Under the pieces are notes generated by a model that was given only the letters and a program-made list of their open reading frames with translations, did not search any database and was not told the origin of the DNA. From positions 682,001 through 746,000 of the forward strand of contig JAPFFF010000058.1 in assembly GCA_039105265.1 (NCBI GenBank): 64,000 nt of DNA, given 5' to 3'. The translations under genes and the position numbers were made by a program. Positions within the stretch are counted from its first letter, which is position 1. The number at the start of each line of letters is the position of its first letter. Positions 46,461-57,200 of the stretch are shown here, one piece after another. This DNA is from Tritrichomonas musculus. Lineage: Eukaryota > Parabasalia > Tritrichomonadida > Tritrichomonadidae.

Positions 46461-49400
46461 ATGATGGATCAAAAATCTTCAATGCTACAAATTCTAAAAC
46501 TTTTTACTCGCGAGCAAAAACAATCCCATCAATCTGATTTTTTGAAGTTTTTATCCACCTTATCTATTCCTGTTATTTCGCAAGATCAAATAAATTTCTT
46601 TATTAAGTCTTATGATGAAACTCACGATTTACTTGCTTCATTAATAATTTTTCACGATGTATTAACGTTTGATAGAGAAAATTTACAAAAGGTTCTTTCA
46701 TTTGACATATCTCATAATAAAGAGATTTTAAAAGCCGCACCTTTCATTTATATGAACAGCATAGGATTTATTTTAACTTCAACCGGATCTACATTCAATG
46801 AAGATTTTTTGATTGTCATGAATTCTATTTTTTCGCTTTCATATTACGATTATGACAATTCTATTTTTATATATTTATTTTTATTAGATTATTTTATAGA
46901 AAACAGTAATAATATGATAGATGAAGACAATGTTCGATTAATATGCAGCCACTTTTGCTTACAGACAAAACCTAATATTAAAATATATAATATAATGATT
47001 GAAATGCTAATTAAAGTCAAATCTTGCGATAATTGCTTAGATCAGATATTCCCTACATTTGCAGTTATTCTTCGAACTTTCTTAAATCAGAGAATAGATA
47101 TTGATATTAAATTATTAAGTGATACTATTATACAAAATTTATTAAACGTCAGATATCAAGTTTTTGAGTTGATACTAGTTCTTTCCAGACTAAATGAAAG
47201 CGAGCATGTCAAGAAAATCTATTCGTACCTGCCAAAATCGATCGAATTTTATATGAGCGAGAAACCTATCGGCTTATTTGACAATAAACAAGACGATACC
47301 AACGAAAACGACAAAGAACTAATTGAACATAAATTTGATGAATCTTTATTGAGCCTCCAATGCGAAGGAAATTTAGAATCCGGCTTTTATCCAGAAATTT
47401 ATGACAGCTCAGAATTAAGTGACTCATTTTACTCTCCTGCCACATCAAACTTTTTGAATTTATTTTTAAACGTTCTACCAATTGACATTAAGAAATCATA
47501 TTTAGACTCATTTATGGAAAGCATTGAAAAAGTTCTAACCGAAAATTACAATATAAATTTTTTGTTAGCAATTGTTTATATTTTATCAAAAATTAAATGC
47601 AAATTCATTTTATCTCAAAAAGTTTTAGATATGCTTTTTGAAAAGAAAATTTTTGATCCATCAATAACAGTTTTTAATTCATCAATTATTGACCACAAGA
47701 ATGTTTTCCTCCTCAGAAACTTGATCGTTCAAATAACCTTTCAATTCTGTAAATACGGATCAACCACTTTTTTCAAAAAGTGCGAAAGTTGGCCTTTCAT
47801 GTTTGTTGAGCTTCTTCTGAGATCGGTCAAGTTTGACATGTCGAAACTTTTCAATGACACTTTTTTGAATTCATTTTGTAAGGTTTATTTTGAGCTTTGT
47901 GACATTGACCTTAAAAAGGCCGAAGAAAAGATTGTTTCCAAACGGCCGATTCTCTATTTTTTTCTGAAATTTTTGCTCGAAATACCGTCGCTCCCATACA
48001 ATGAACTTTCCACTTTTTCAGAGGGCACAGAAAAATTGATAATGGCGGTTATTTCAGAGAACTCATTTAAGACGACAATTGACCTTCAGATGAAGAAGTA
48101 TTTGTACTCAAATAAATACCTCGACTTTAATCCAGCTTGCCATCAAATTGGCAACTTGATAACATTGATCAACCAAGCATCTGGAAACCTTCATGACTGG
48201 TTTCATGAATATTTGCAAGTTTTCTACGACGCTCTTCAAAAGAATCCATGCTTGAAGAATGCTCCTTCATCTGTGAATCTTTTGAATTCGTTTTTATCGT
48301 TCATTGAGAATCATCCAAATGAAGAAAAGTTAATCAAAGTTCTCAAAATATTATCGTTGTATAATAGAGACCTGATTGACAATTGGATTTTTCATCGTCT
48401 TTCAATAATCATTCCAAAATCATTGGAAAAAAACTTGAATGACGAAATGATCGTCTCTTTATTCAATCTCCTTTCGGTTTCGTTTTCTTCAAATTCTTCA
48501 TTAGACAACTTTTTGATAGAAAACGGAAAACCACTTCACCTCATTTTTTCAGTTTTTTCATCTTTCAATCGTACTGCTGAATTGCTTCATATAATCAACG
48601 TTCTTTGTGATTATTCAGCATGCAATCGAATTCGTCTTCATGAATATGAATTTGATTTGATCTTGCTTGACATTTTGATTCATTTTCCAGATGATTTTAT
48701 ATTTAAAGAATGTAAGATTGTCAATATAGATGAATCATATTTTGATCTTTTATTTGAAGTACTGGCCAAAATAACGGTTACCAAATCGAATCAAATTGTT
48801 GCCGACCGTTTATTGAAAGTTATTTGCCATTCAAAAATTTCTGAAAAATTTTTGAAGTTTTTCATTCCATTTGATAAATTGGCAAATAAATATGCGATCA
48901 CCAAATATCCACTCGGTATCCAACAATTGTACTTTGAAGCAGATAATATCACTGATGACACTGTCAAACAAGGCTTCTCGATTGCCTTTTGGATCTTTGT
49001 TGACAATCCGATCAGTGAGAAATTGAAAATTAGAGCTACAGTATTGAAAGGGATGAACTTTTTCAATCTAGATGTATGTCAAAACATGCTTTATTTGTCA
49101 GACATAAACAACAAGTCCTTAATAACATTCCCAATACGTACACAACATTGGAATGCGGTTGTATTGAATTTTCATGATGATTCGGTGACCATTTATGTTA
49201 ACAAAAATTTTGTTAGTGAAAAAGTTAAATTGACAACTTTTAACTCAAAAAATACATTCACTTTTGGAAATGAAATTGATAATCAATCTGACATTGATGA
49301 AATTTTGTCTGTTTATAGTCTTTCATCGTTTTCAATGTTTATGAAAGAATTGAGTTCAATTGAAATTGATCAGTTCATTTCACAGACACTTGAATTACAG

Positions 49401-52400
49401 CCACTTTTTTCATTTCCAATGGACCCTTCTAATCCACCTCTCCAGTCACCGACGATGTATATTGACATGAGTGGTTTCCTCCCTAAAATGGAAACAATCA
49501 TTGACACTTTTTCACACACTTATCCAATTGAAAATGTCATCCCACTTTTCTCTCAATTTCACAAATTTGACCATAGAATTTTGATTCTGTATTCAATTGA
49601 AGATATCTTCCAAAACCGTTTTAACGCCTTGAGTGAAATCATTGCTTATTTGCTCCTTCAGAATAGGAATCAAGAAATCTTTGATTACGATCTGTATCTT
49701 GCTTTTTATTCCTTCATGAAAAAGCCAGACGAAAAGGAAGTTTTGTTTGAATCATTGATTGTTAATTGTGATTTGTGGATCCATTCGACTTTTGATGACA
49801 TGGTTCGAATTGTCACGCATTGGAAAGAAGTTTTATTCCCTGAATTTGAATTTTTCTTTTATAGAAAAAGTTTCTTTCTTCGCTTTTTGAGTGAAATTCG
49901 AGCAATGTATTTCGTTTTGCTGAATGAAAGGAAGATTGATCATGATGAGATTAATCGAGTAATTCAGCCATGTTTAGATTTGATTGAATTAATTGCTAAG
50001 AATGGATTTGACGATTATAAATCTGTCAGATATTTTGAGACTTTATTAAAAAGTGACAATAAACAATTGACATCTCAAATGGTCAATATTTTACCTAATT
50101 TGTTGACAAATTTAAAAGCAGAACAATCGTTATCACGTCTTGTTGATTTGTTTTTATGTTTGGATTTCGACTCTTATAAAAATATGTTTCATTCTGTTAT
50201 TCAAACATTGTCGATCATTTCAACTTCTAAGTTTTATGAGGCGACCGTTATTTTAGGCTATCAAATTCCACCTGATTTTGAATCGAAATATTTTGAGAAT
50301 GAATTAGAACAGTTTCCAACATTGTCATTTATTTGTTTAAAAACTGCCTTAAAAAGTTCACCGCAAATTCAAAGTGACCTTTGCACATTGTTATTAAAAG
50401 TAATCTCAAAAGAAGAGAACACGAAGATGTTTCTTACTTTCGACATGTGGTTTATTTGGCCTGTTCTTTTCGCACTTCAAACGGCTGAAATGGAAATCAT
50501 TTCATTTTTCATTAATTCAATTATTGCTTCTGATTTTTCAATTGACCAAGTTGAGAATATTTTTTCTTTCGTTGATTTGTTAGGTTTACAAACTACATTG
50601 AACGTCAAAGAGTTCAAATGCAACTTAATTAAAGGTTTGTACGAACTTTTGACTGTCGATATCAAACGACAAAATCAATCAGAATTACTTGAACTTGGCT
50701 TTGAATGTCTGTTTGCAAATTGTGCAAAAGAAAACATATCAGACAGACTTATTGAATTATACAAAGACTCTGTTTTTAATATTGACGATATTCGACCTTC
50801 CTCCCTTTATAAAGGTCAAATTCATTCGATGAAGGATTTGAAAAATGTCTTGGAAATCGATTTTCTTAATTATTCGTATTATTTGCAATTTAACAAAACG
50901 TCTCATTTTACAAAACTAGTTAATTCTTTCTATCAGGTTTACTTGCTGATTGTTCAGAATGCTTCTGATAACAATTCTTACGTCAACAAGTTGATCAGCT
51001 TTTGTTCGCAGTATCCAAATTCAGAGCCAGAGAAATGCAAGCAATTTTTTGAATGCGGGTCAAAGTTGACTCAGTTTGTTGGCTCTATTTACAAGCGAAC
51101 AAATAACTTCTCAATCCATTTGAATGAGTTTTTCAAAAAGGTTGAAAAACCGTTACAGAATATTGAAAAATTGAAAAATAAAACGGTCGATCCGTTAATC
51201 GAAGTTTACAAAGGAAAAGAATTGAGACTGAACTCAATTAAAAAAGATTGGAAGAAGGTCTTAAAACAGTTCGTTCATCCTCACGCTGTCTTCGATGCTG
51301 ATTGTTTTGAGTGGAAACGAGACTTCTTCATGACGCCTGACTTTGTCTCAAATAAATTGAAAAGGTGTATCAAAAAGTTGAGAAAATTGAATGTATTTCA
51401 ATACCCCTTTCTCAAAAAGTTATTTGATGAAGATCAAAAGAGCCTTAAAGTAAACAAGGCTTCATCAGCATCTGAAAATAAGAATATTTCTTCTAAAATT
51501 TCATTATCATCATCTTCTTCTTCGTCATCTTTGATTGCTTCTTATTCTTGCTTGCTAATAAAGATAAATAAACGGTCGCCTGTCATTTTCAATCTTCATA
51601 ATTCGAAGTTTGAAATTGTTGGGCATGAAAAGACAAAGTTAATCAAGCTTTCAAAAGTTCATGACATTTTTACACGAAGTCGTCTACAAAAGAAAACAGC
51701 ACTCGAGTTCTTCTTAATGAATGGAAAATCTTATCTTATCGACTTCGCGCCGACTTCTTCATTGACCGTTCTTAAGCAAATAAACGGTCTCAATCTGCCC
51801 TCTAAAAGAGTCTTTGAAAATGACGACTATTCCTCCTTCATTGAAAAGTCAAACATCATTCAAAAGTGGCAAATGAGAAATATTACAACTTTCGACCTTT
51901 TGATGAATTTGAATATCTTCTCTGGCCGCTCTTTCCACGACTCTGAGAATTACATCATATTTCCGTGGGTGCTTGCCTTTGCTAATTCCAAGACACTCAG
52001 AAACTTCGATCGTCCAATGGCAGCACAAACTGACGCACGTTTTAATTACTATAAGAAAAAGTTGGAGCAGGGAGAGGAAATGCCTGAAATGTCCAATTTC
52101 GTCTTCGGTTCGGCGCCTTCAAACGCGATGCTGTTGTCTTACTACTTCGTCAGAATGGAGCCGTTCACATCACTGCACTTGAAGGTCCACGACGGAAAGT
52201 TCGACGTGTTGAATAGAATATTCAGGTCAGTCGACGGATTCTTTGCAGGAATGTCATCGAGCGACGACTCGCGAGAGTCGGCACCCGAGTTTTACTCAAT
52301 GCCCGAGATGTTCTTCGACATGGAGAAGATCAAAGTTTACAATGACCAGTGCGAGGCAAAGAAAGAAGATGAAAAGGAGGGTGCAACTGATGATGCTGCA

Positions 52401-54314
52401 ATTGCTCAGAGTGAAGAGACTGCAAGTCAAGAAGAAACTGTCAAAAATGAAGATGCCGAGCAAAGCTATGAACAAACAAGAAATAATGAAGAAAATCGGC
52501 AGAGTGAAGAACAGACAGAAAAGAGTGAGGAAGTTTCGTTTGTTCAAGAGCGAAGCATTCAGAGTAACGAGCCTGATGCGCAGATCAGAGAACAGGCAGG
52601 CAAGAGTAATGAAGATGCCACACAGAGCCAGGAAGAAACTGTTAAAAATGAAGAATCAACGCTTAGCGAAGAGCAAAGCTCCCAGAGTGATGGAACTGAT
52701 GCACAGAGAAAAGAAACAGATGCTCAAGAGCAGGCACTGCAGAGCAACGAAACTGTCTCTCAAGACCAAGGGCCAAGTAGCATATCTAATCCTCAATACC
52801 AAGAAGAGCCTCCTCACCAGACTGATGAACAAGCAGCAGAGCCTGCCTCACAAAGCGAACCTGATCACTCTGCGCAGCCAAAAGATGATGCTGCATCGAA
52901 CGTCCAGTCCACTGAACAAGGCATGCAAAATGAGGCTGCATGTGCCCAATCAGTTGAGCAAGGCCTTCACGATGAGATTCCGCGCGATGAAGAGCAGTGC
53001 CCTCCACGCTTGTCCTCCAGCAGCAGCAGCGAGTTTTACATGGAGAGGCTGAATCCTTCGCCCAGCGGCGATGCCCGCTACGAGAGCTGCATGCAGCTCA
53101 TTGGCGACCTTGAAGTTCCCTCGTGGAGCGGCAGCATCTACGACTTTGTGTACGAGCTCCGCACGATTCTTGAGTCTGACGAAGTCTCCGATCATATCAG
53201 CCAATGGATTGACCTTCTATTTGGCCTTTCGCAGCGAGGCGAAGAAGCACTCAAGCGCTGCAACCTCTACCTTCCGTACCTCTACGAGGACGTGTGGAAG
53301 GGCACCAAGCCAGGCGAAGAGCAGATGATCACTACCCTTCTGAACAGCCTTGGTTCGATGCCTCCTGTTATTTTCAAAGAAAAAGTGACATCGCGAACGA
53401 TTCCTCAAAGCGGTTTAACTCAAGATAAAGTATTCAATTTTGAGTATGACCATCAAATCAAGCTTGGCTTTCCATTCATGACAGGTCCGGGCAAGTGCTA
53501 TGTCATAGCGATTGACTGCGCTGGCTGTGTGAGTCGCATCCAATTCGACATTTTGAAGAAGTCTTTTTCATTAATTTCAAAGGACAACTTTTTGAGACCA
53601 AGCGACCATTTAATTACCTTATATCACAAGACGTCTGTCTATGTGATTGACTGCAAGAACTACAAAGTGTCCTTTATTTCGCCCGACACGATCATCACCA
53701 AAAAAGTGCCAGACTTAGAAAAAGTGGAATTTGTCGATGCTGGCATTTACGAGCGGAACTTTTTCACTACAAGTAAGACGGGGGCCGTTTATTTATGGGA
53801 CAGTTATAAATTGAATTCACCGCAGCTTGTTTTAAACGTCTTTTCTGACAGTTTGAAAGCTGCTACAGTCTCTCAAAATTTCGGCGTTTTTGTCTTCGCT
53901 ACAAACGACGGTTATTGTGAAATTTATTCACTTAACGGAAAACGGTTTGTCAATTCAATCTACCTCGACGGTTTTGTCGGACAAAGGATCCTGATTACGC
54001 CGAAGCTCGGCTTGATAATTGTCAAAACTTTGGAGAAAATTTGGGTGATGACAATTAACGGTTTTGTCATCAAAAAAGTGCCATTTGGGCATCAGCTTGG
54101 AGTCTGCACGTTGTGGAGCTCGAATTCGGGAATCGACTTCATAGCGGTTGCCGATTTGAATGGAAATGTTTGGTCATTCGAGGCTTATTACCCTGAAAAA
54201 GCTGCAATTGTAAAGTCTTGCCATGACCCGGTTGTCGGAATGGAATACGACTCCGACAGCCACTGTTTGCTTATTGTTACCATGAAACCTTTACTTCATA
54301 TTGTTTCTATATAA
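46461..54314 (+). CDS. Giant BEACH-WD40 protein with Glu/Gln-rich insert in the BEACH domain
   Basis: 2,617 residues, the length and order of the LYST/neurobeachin family. About 1-800 and 1000-1650 are helical repeats. A concanavalin-like lectin domain lies near 835-960 (GFSIAFWIFVDN). A PH-BEACH domain follows at about 1690-1790. The BEACH domain begins at about 1800 (NITTFDLLMNLNIFSGRSF; FPWVLAFA; MEPFTSLHLKVHDGKFD) and runs to PEMFFDMEK near 1954. An acidic Ser/Gln/Glu-rich segment of about 250 residues then interrupts it. The BEACH domain resumes at EVPSWSGSIYDFVYEL (about 2216) with SQWIDLLFGLSQRG. WD40-type repeats occupy about 2340-2617. Family members act in vesicle fusion and lysosome-related traffic. 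ATG at 46461, followed by a second ATG. Confidence 0.9.
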   Translation: MMDQKSSMLQILKLFTREQKQSHQSDFLKFLSTLSIPVISQDQINFFIKSYDETHDLLASLIIFHDVLTFDRENLQKVLSFDISHNKEILKAAPFIYMNSIGFILTSTGSTFNEDFLIVMNSIFSLSYYDYDNSIFIYLFLLDYFIENSNNMIDEDNVRLICSHFCLQTKPNIKIYNIMIEMLIKVKSCDNCLDQIFPTFAVILRTFLNQRIDIDIKLLSDTIIQNLLNVRYQVFELILVLSRLNESEHVKKIYSYLPKSIEFYMSEKPIGLFDNKQDDTNENDKELIEHKFDESLLSLQCEGNLESGFYPEIYDSSELSDSFYSPATSNFLNLFLNVLPIDIKKSYLDSFMESIEKVLTENYNINFLLAIVYILSKIKCKFILSQKVLDMLFEKKIFDPSITVFNSSIIDHKNVFLLRNLIVQITFQFCKYGSTTFFKKCESWPFMFVELLLRSVKFDMSKLFNDTFLNSFCKVYFELCDIDLKKAEEKIVSKRPILYFFLKFLLEIPSLPYNELSTFSEGTEKLIMAVISENSFKTTIDLQMKKYLYSNKYLDFNPACHQIGNLITLINQASGNLHDWFHEYLQVFYDALQKNPCLKNAPSSVNLLNSFLSFIENHPNEEKLIKVLKILSLYNRDLIDNWIFHRLSIIIPKSLEKNLNDEMIVSLFNLLSVSFSSNSSLDNFLIENGKPLHLIFSVFSSFNRTAELLHIINVLCDYSACNRIRLHEYEFDLILLDILIHFPDDFIFKECKIVNIDESYFDLLFEVLAKITVTKSNQIVADRLLKVICHSKISEKFLKFFIPFDKLANKYAITKYPLGIQQLYFEADNITDDTVKQGFSIAFWIFVDNPISEKLKIRATVLKGMNFFNLDVCQNMLYLSDINNKSLITFPIRTQHWNAVVLNFHDDSVTIYVNKNFVSEKVKLTTFNSKNTFTFGNEIDNQSDIDEILSVYSLSSFSMFMKELSSIEIDQFISQTLELQPLFSFPMDPSNPPLQSPTMYIDMSGFLPKMETIIDTFSHTYPIENVIPLFSQFHKFDHRILILYSIEDIFQNRFNALSEIIAYLLLQNRNQEIFDYDLYLAFYSFMKKPDEKEVLFESLIVNCDLWIHSTFDDMVRIVTHWKEVLFPEFEFFFYRKSFFLRFLSEIRAMYFVLLNERKIDHDEINRVIQPCLDLIELIAKNGFDDYKSVRYFETLLKSDNKQLTSQMVNILPNLLTNLKAEQSLSRLVDLFLCLDFDSYKNMFHSVIQTLSIISTSKFYEATVILGYQIPPDFESKYFENELEQFPTLSFICLKTALKSSPQIQSDLCTLLLKVISKEENTKMFLTFDMWFIWPVLFALQTAEMEIISFFINSIIASDFSIDQVENIFSFVDLLGLQTTLNVKEFKCNLIKGLYELLTVDIKRQNQSELLELGFECLFANCAKENISDRLIELYKDSVFNIDDIRPSSLYKGQIHSMKDLKNVLEIDFLNYSYYLQFNKTSHFTKLVNSFYQVYLLIVQNASDNNSYVNKLISFCSQYPNSEPEKCKQFFECGSKLTQFVGSIYKRTNNFSIHLNEFFKKVEKPLQNIEKLKNKTVDPLIEVYKGKELRLNSIKKDWKKVLKQFVHPHAVFDADCFEWKRDFFMTPDFVSNKLKRCIKKLRKLNVFQYPFLKKLFDEDQKSLKVNKASSASENKNISSKISLSSSSSSSSLIASYSCLLIKINKRSPVIFNLHNSKFEIVGHEKTKLIKLSKVHDIFTRSRLQKKTALEFFLMNGKSYLIDFAPTSSLTVLKQINGLNLPSKRVFENDDYSSFIEKSNIIQKWQMRNITTFDLLMNLNIFSGRSFHDSENYIIFPWVLAFANSKTLRNFDRPMAAQTDARFNYYKKKLEQGEEMPEMSNFVFGSAPSNAMLLSYYFVRMEPFTSLHLKVHDGKFDVLNRIFRSVDGFFAGMSSSDDSRESAPEFYSMPEMFFDMEKIKVYNDQCEAKKEDEKEGATDDAAIAQSEETASQEETVKNEDAEQSYEQTRNNEENRQSEEQTEKSEEVSFVQERSIQSNEPDAQIREQAGKSNEDATQSQEETVKNEESTLSEEQSSQSDGTDAQRKETDAQEQALQSNETVSQDQGPSSISNPQYQEEPPHQTDEQAAEPASQSEPDHSAQPKDDAASNVQSTEQGMQNEAACAQSVEQGLHDEIPRDEEQCPPRLSSSSSSEFYMERLNPSPSGDARYESCMQLIGDLEVPSWSGSIYDFVYELRTILESDEVSDHISQWIDLLFGLSQRGEEALKRCNLYLPYLYEDVWKGTKPGEEQMITTLLNSLGSMPPVIFKEKVTSRTIPQSGLTQDKVFNFEYDHQIKLGFPFMTGPGKCYVIAIDCAGCVSRIQFDILKKSFSLISKDNFLRPSDHLITLYHKTSVYVIDCKNYKVSFISPDTIITKKVPDLEKVEFVDAGIYERNFFTTSKTGAVYLWDSYKLNSPQLVLNVFSDSLKAATVSQNFGVFVFATNDGYCEIYSLNGKRFVNSIYLDGFVGQRILITPKLGLIIVKTLEKIWVMTINGFVIKKVPFGHQLGVCTLWSSNSGIDFIAVADLNGNVWSFEAYYPEKAAIVKSCHDPVVGMEYDSDSHCLLIVTMKPLLHIVSI
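52340..53100 (+). other. Low-complexity insert coding region within the BEACH domain
   Basis: This codes about 250 residues dominated by Glu, Gln, Ser and Asn with imperfect QSEE/QSNE-type repeats. It separates two conserved halves of the BEACH fold at a surface-loop position. It and the flanking BEACH codons (about 52,000-53,330) are visibly richer in G+C than the rest of the gene. Confidence 0.75.
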
Positions 54315-55518
54315 TTTTGTATTTGTTGTTGTGTTTTTTTATTTATTTTTTAAATAAAAAAGTATTGTTATTTTTTTTAAAGAAAATGATTGTTCTTGTT
54401 GTTGATGATCTTTCTTTTTTTTTGATATAAGATTAAAAATTATCTATTTTTTTTTGTGACCAATTTCTATAAATAATAATTGTATTATGCAAGTATATGA
54501 TATTTTATGTATACATAGAGCCAGAATTCATGTTCTAAAAATATTGAAAAATTTTTATATTTCGTATATTGTCTGAAACTTTGAAAATACGCAAATTTAT
54601 ACATACCACATATATAATGTAATTATATTTAATGATATTTAAAAAAAAAAAACATCTTTAGAATATCAATTTTGTAACATCAATAGTTTTGAATATATAT
54701 TTGTTGGCCAAATAAGTTTTCAAATAATAGATTGTGTGATTTTGTAGGATGATATGTTTATTTAATTATTGTTCTTGAAAACCATTAATCGAGAATAGTA
54801 ATAAATGCATATGTATATTAATCATGTGACGAGAGTAAATAATTATGTATATTGGTGTAATATGAGTTTAATCTCTTTTAGTTTTTTTTTTATAAGCGAA
54901 AATAAAGAGTTTGAGCATTTTTTAAAAAATGATTATCTAATTGGAATTTTAAACTATTTTATTTTTTCTATAAAAAAAAAAAAGTGTATCTAGGTTAGAA
55001 ATCTCATCTTCTAAATTGAAAAATTTTGAGTTGAAAATACAACTTTTTTCATTTTTACATTTTGGTAAATTTCTATAAATATTTTTTTTGTTTTTAATGA
55101 ACGAAGACATCAAACACAATATATACATTTAATACTACTTTTTAATAATGATTAATGATTTAAAAATATATTTTAAATTCACAAAAAGAAGAAAATCATA
55201 CATTTAATTTTTTATTTAAGATCAAAATTTGAATTCATCTTTGAAAAAGTTCGTTGGGTTTAAAAATACGATCAAAATTCGCACAAAGCAATACAATTTT
55301 CCTCATTTTCAAACAATAATGTTTTTTATGATATATTTTTAGCTTTAATATTGTATAAAATTATTATGAATAATGGTTACGTATTTATTATTTTTTTGAA
55401 TGCTTGTAAAGCATCGAAAAACTATCTTTTGGGTATTGAAAAATTGAAGAATAACAAACAAAAAAAAAAAAAAAAAAAAAAAAAAAAACAATTGAATTGA
55501 TAATTTTTCTTTAATTTA
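54315..55518. other. AT-rich intergenic, no gene seen
   Basis: 1.2 kb of very AT-rich sequence. It has short ORFs without protein-like composition and an A29 tract at 55460-55488, 30 bp before the next ATG. No RNA gene was recognised. Confidence 0.6.
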
Positions 55519-56973
55519 ATGACTACAAATTGGTTTCGATATCATGATGACAACAAAGACAAAGATTTTTACTATAATACTGAAACACAGGAAACAGTTT
55601 GGCGATATCCAACTGATAACGCAATTGTTTGGGACGCAGTAACTCGTGAGCAGGTTCCACCACCTCAAGAATCTGCTCCAAGTTCATCTTCTCCCTCAAA
55701 ATCGCATAGTAAGCATAGAAGTAAAAGTTCAGCTTCGAAAACATCTTCTGGTGATAGGGCACGGCGCTCAATGACAATGAAAGTATCCAAAGTTGTTATC
55801 AAAAATCAAACCAATGATTTATTTACTAAAATGATTCAAGATTATGCATCAATGACTGTTAATTTTGACGAATTCGCATCATTATTTCTTAAAAAACAAA
55901 AAACTTTTGAATACTCAAATCAGCCACTTAAAGACAATCTTATCGTTACTTTAAAGAAAAATGAGGTCAAACTTGCTCTTAAAATGAATAAATTGGTATT
56001 AAAGCTAACTGGAGCATCATCACAGAAAAAAAGCGAACTTTTGGATCTGATTCATGCAATCAAAGAGAATAAATTTTTGGTTGATGAAATTTATTGCCAA
56101 GTATGGAAGCAATTAATTAATGCTCCACCAGATTCTTTAAATGTTGGTCTCCAAACTTTCCTTGTTTTGGCAACTCTATTTATGCCAGGCCTTCCGCTTC
56201 ACAAATTCCTCCTTCACCATATAGCAACTCTTGCTACTGACAACGATTACGCTAAATTTGTCTTTATTCGATTACAAGCAATCTGTTCCAACATAAATGG
56301 TGAGCAAACTCTTGTTTTTGACGATGATGCATCAATTCTAGCAATCCCTTCACATCCAACGCAAGCATTATACAATTTTGGCGTCTCACTCTGGGAGATT
56401 TCATTTCACCAAAAAAGAACGCTTCCCAAGTTGCCAATTCCAAAGGTTATGTATGAAATGACCACTCATATTAAAAAGTTTAACGGATTCACCAAGGTTG
56501 GTATTTTCAGACTTCCAGGAAATATGAAACGTGTTGAAGCTCTGATTTACAAGGGTAATCATGGTGAAGAATATTTAGAAGGTGAAGACATTGAAACAGT
56601 CGCTTCTCTGTTCAAAAGATGGCTGAGAGACATTCCAGGAAAAATTATTAATGAAGAGCTTGTTTTCAAATTAATGGAAATTGGAAATAGCGATGAAGCC
56701 ATTAAATTTGCTGAAGAACTTGAATTTCCTTTCAAAATGGTTCTTAGATTCTTGGCTGGCTTCTTACGTGATGTTGCTCAAAGCAAAGACGTGAATCAAA
56801 TGCATGAAAAGAACTTAGCAATGGTGTTTGGTCCAAATGTTGTTTCTTCAAACGATAAAGTTAACCCTATGGAACTTCAAGCAAGAGTTCAATTCTTTAT
56901 GCAATCACTTATTGAAAAATGGGATGTTTCGGATATTTATCCCTTACCACAGGAATTATTGTCAACAATTTAA
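55519..56973 (+). CDS. WW-MyTH4-RhoGAP protein (ARHGAP39/Vilse-like)
   Basis: 484 residues. It starts with a WW-type domain (NWFRYHDDN...TVWRYPTDN, residues 4-35), then a Ser/Lys-rich linker, a MyTH4 domain at about 130-265 (PLKDNLIV; FLVDEIYCQVWKQL) and a RhoGAP domain at about 300-475. The RhoGAP has the arginine finger in GIFRLPG (near residue 331), a KRWLRDIPGKII block and NLAMVFGPNVV. This order is characteristic of the ARHGAP39/Vilse family, which couples microtubule- or receptor-associated complexes to inactivation of Rac/Cdc42-type GTPases. The protein is compact and lacks the long middle region of animal homologues. ATG at 55519. Confidence 0.9.
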   Translation: MTTNWFRYHDDNKDKDFYYNTETQETVWRYPTDNAIVWDAVTREQVPPPQESAPSSSSPSKSHSKHRSKSSASKTSSGDRARRSMTMKVSKVVIKNQTNDLFTKMIQDYASMTVNFDEFASLFLKKQKTFEYSNQPLKDNLIVTLKKNEVKLALKMNKLVLKLTGASSQKKSELLDLIHAIKENKFLVDEIYCQVWKQLINAPPDSLNVGLQTFLVLATLFMPGLPLHKFLLHHIATLATDNDYAKFVFIRLQAICSNINGEQTLVFDDDASILAIPSHPTQALYNFGVSLWEISFHQKRTLPKLPIPKVMYEMTTHIKKFNGFTKVGIFRLPGNMKRVEALIYKGNHGEEYLEGEDIETVASLFKRWLRDIPGKIINEELVFKLMEIGNSDEAIKFAEELEFPFKMVLRFLAGFLRDVAQSKDVNQMHEKNLAMVFGPNVVSSNDKVNPMELQARVQFFMQSLIEKWDVSDIYPLPQELLSTI

Positions 56974-57200
56974 ACGTTTATTTATTTTTTTATTAAATCA
57001 TATCTTTTCAACTTCCATGTTTTAATTATCTAAAAAAATTATTTTTTTTTTTCTAGATCTCTCAAAAAGAGTATTAAAATTGTTATGAGATCAGCAAGAT
57101 GAAATTATTTATTTTTCTGAAATCTTGATAGAATTCAATCAAAAAGAATCAAAAATTTTTGAATTGAATTTGGTTTAAATTTCTCCAGATTTATATTATA

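Noticed and set aside
52243-53052. 269-aa basic plus-strand ORF in the BEACH gene
   Set aside because: Frame +1 reading of the Glu/Gln-rich insert; the BEACH frame continues through it on both sides.
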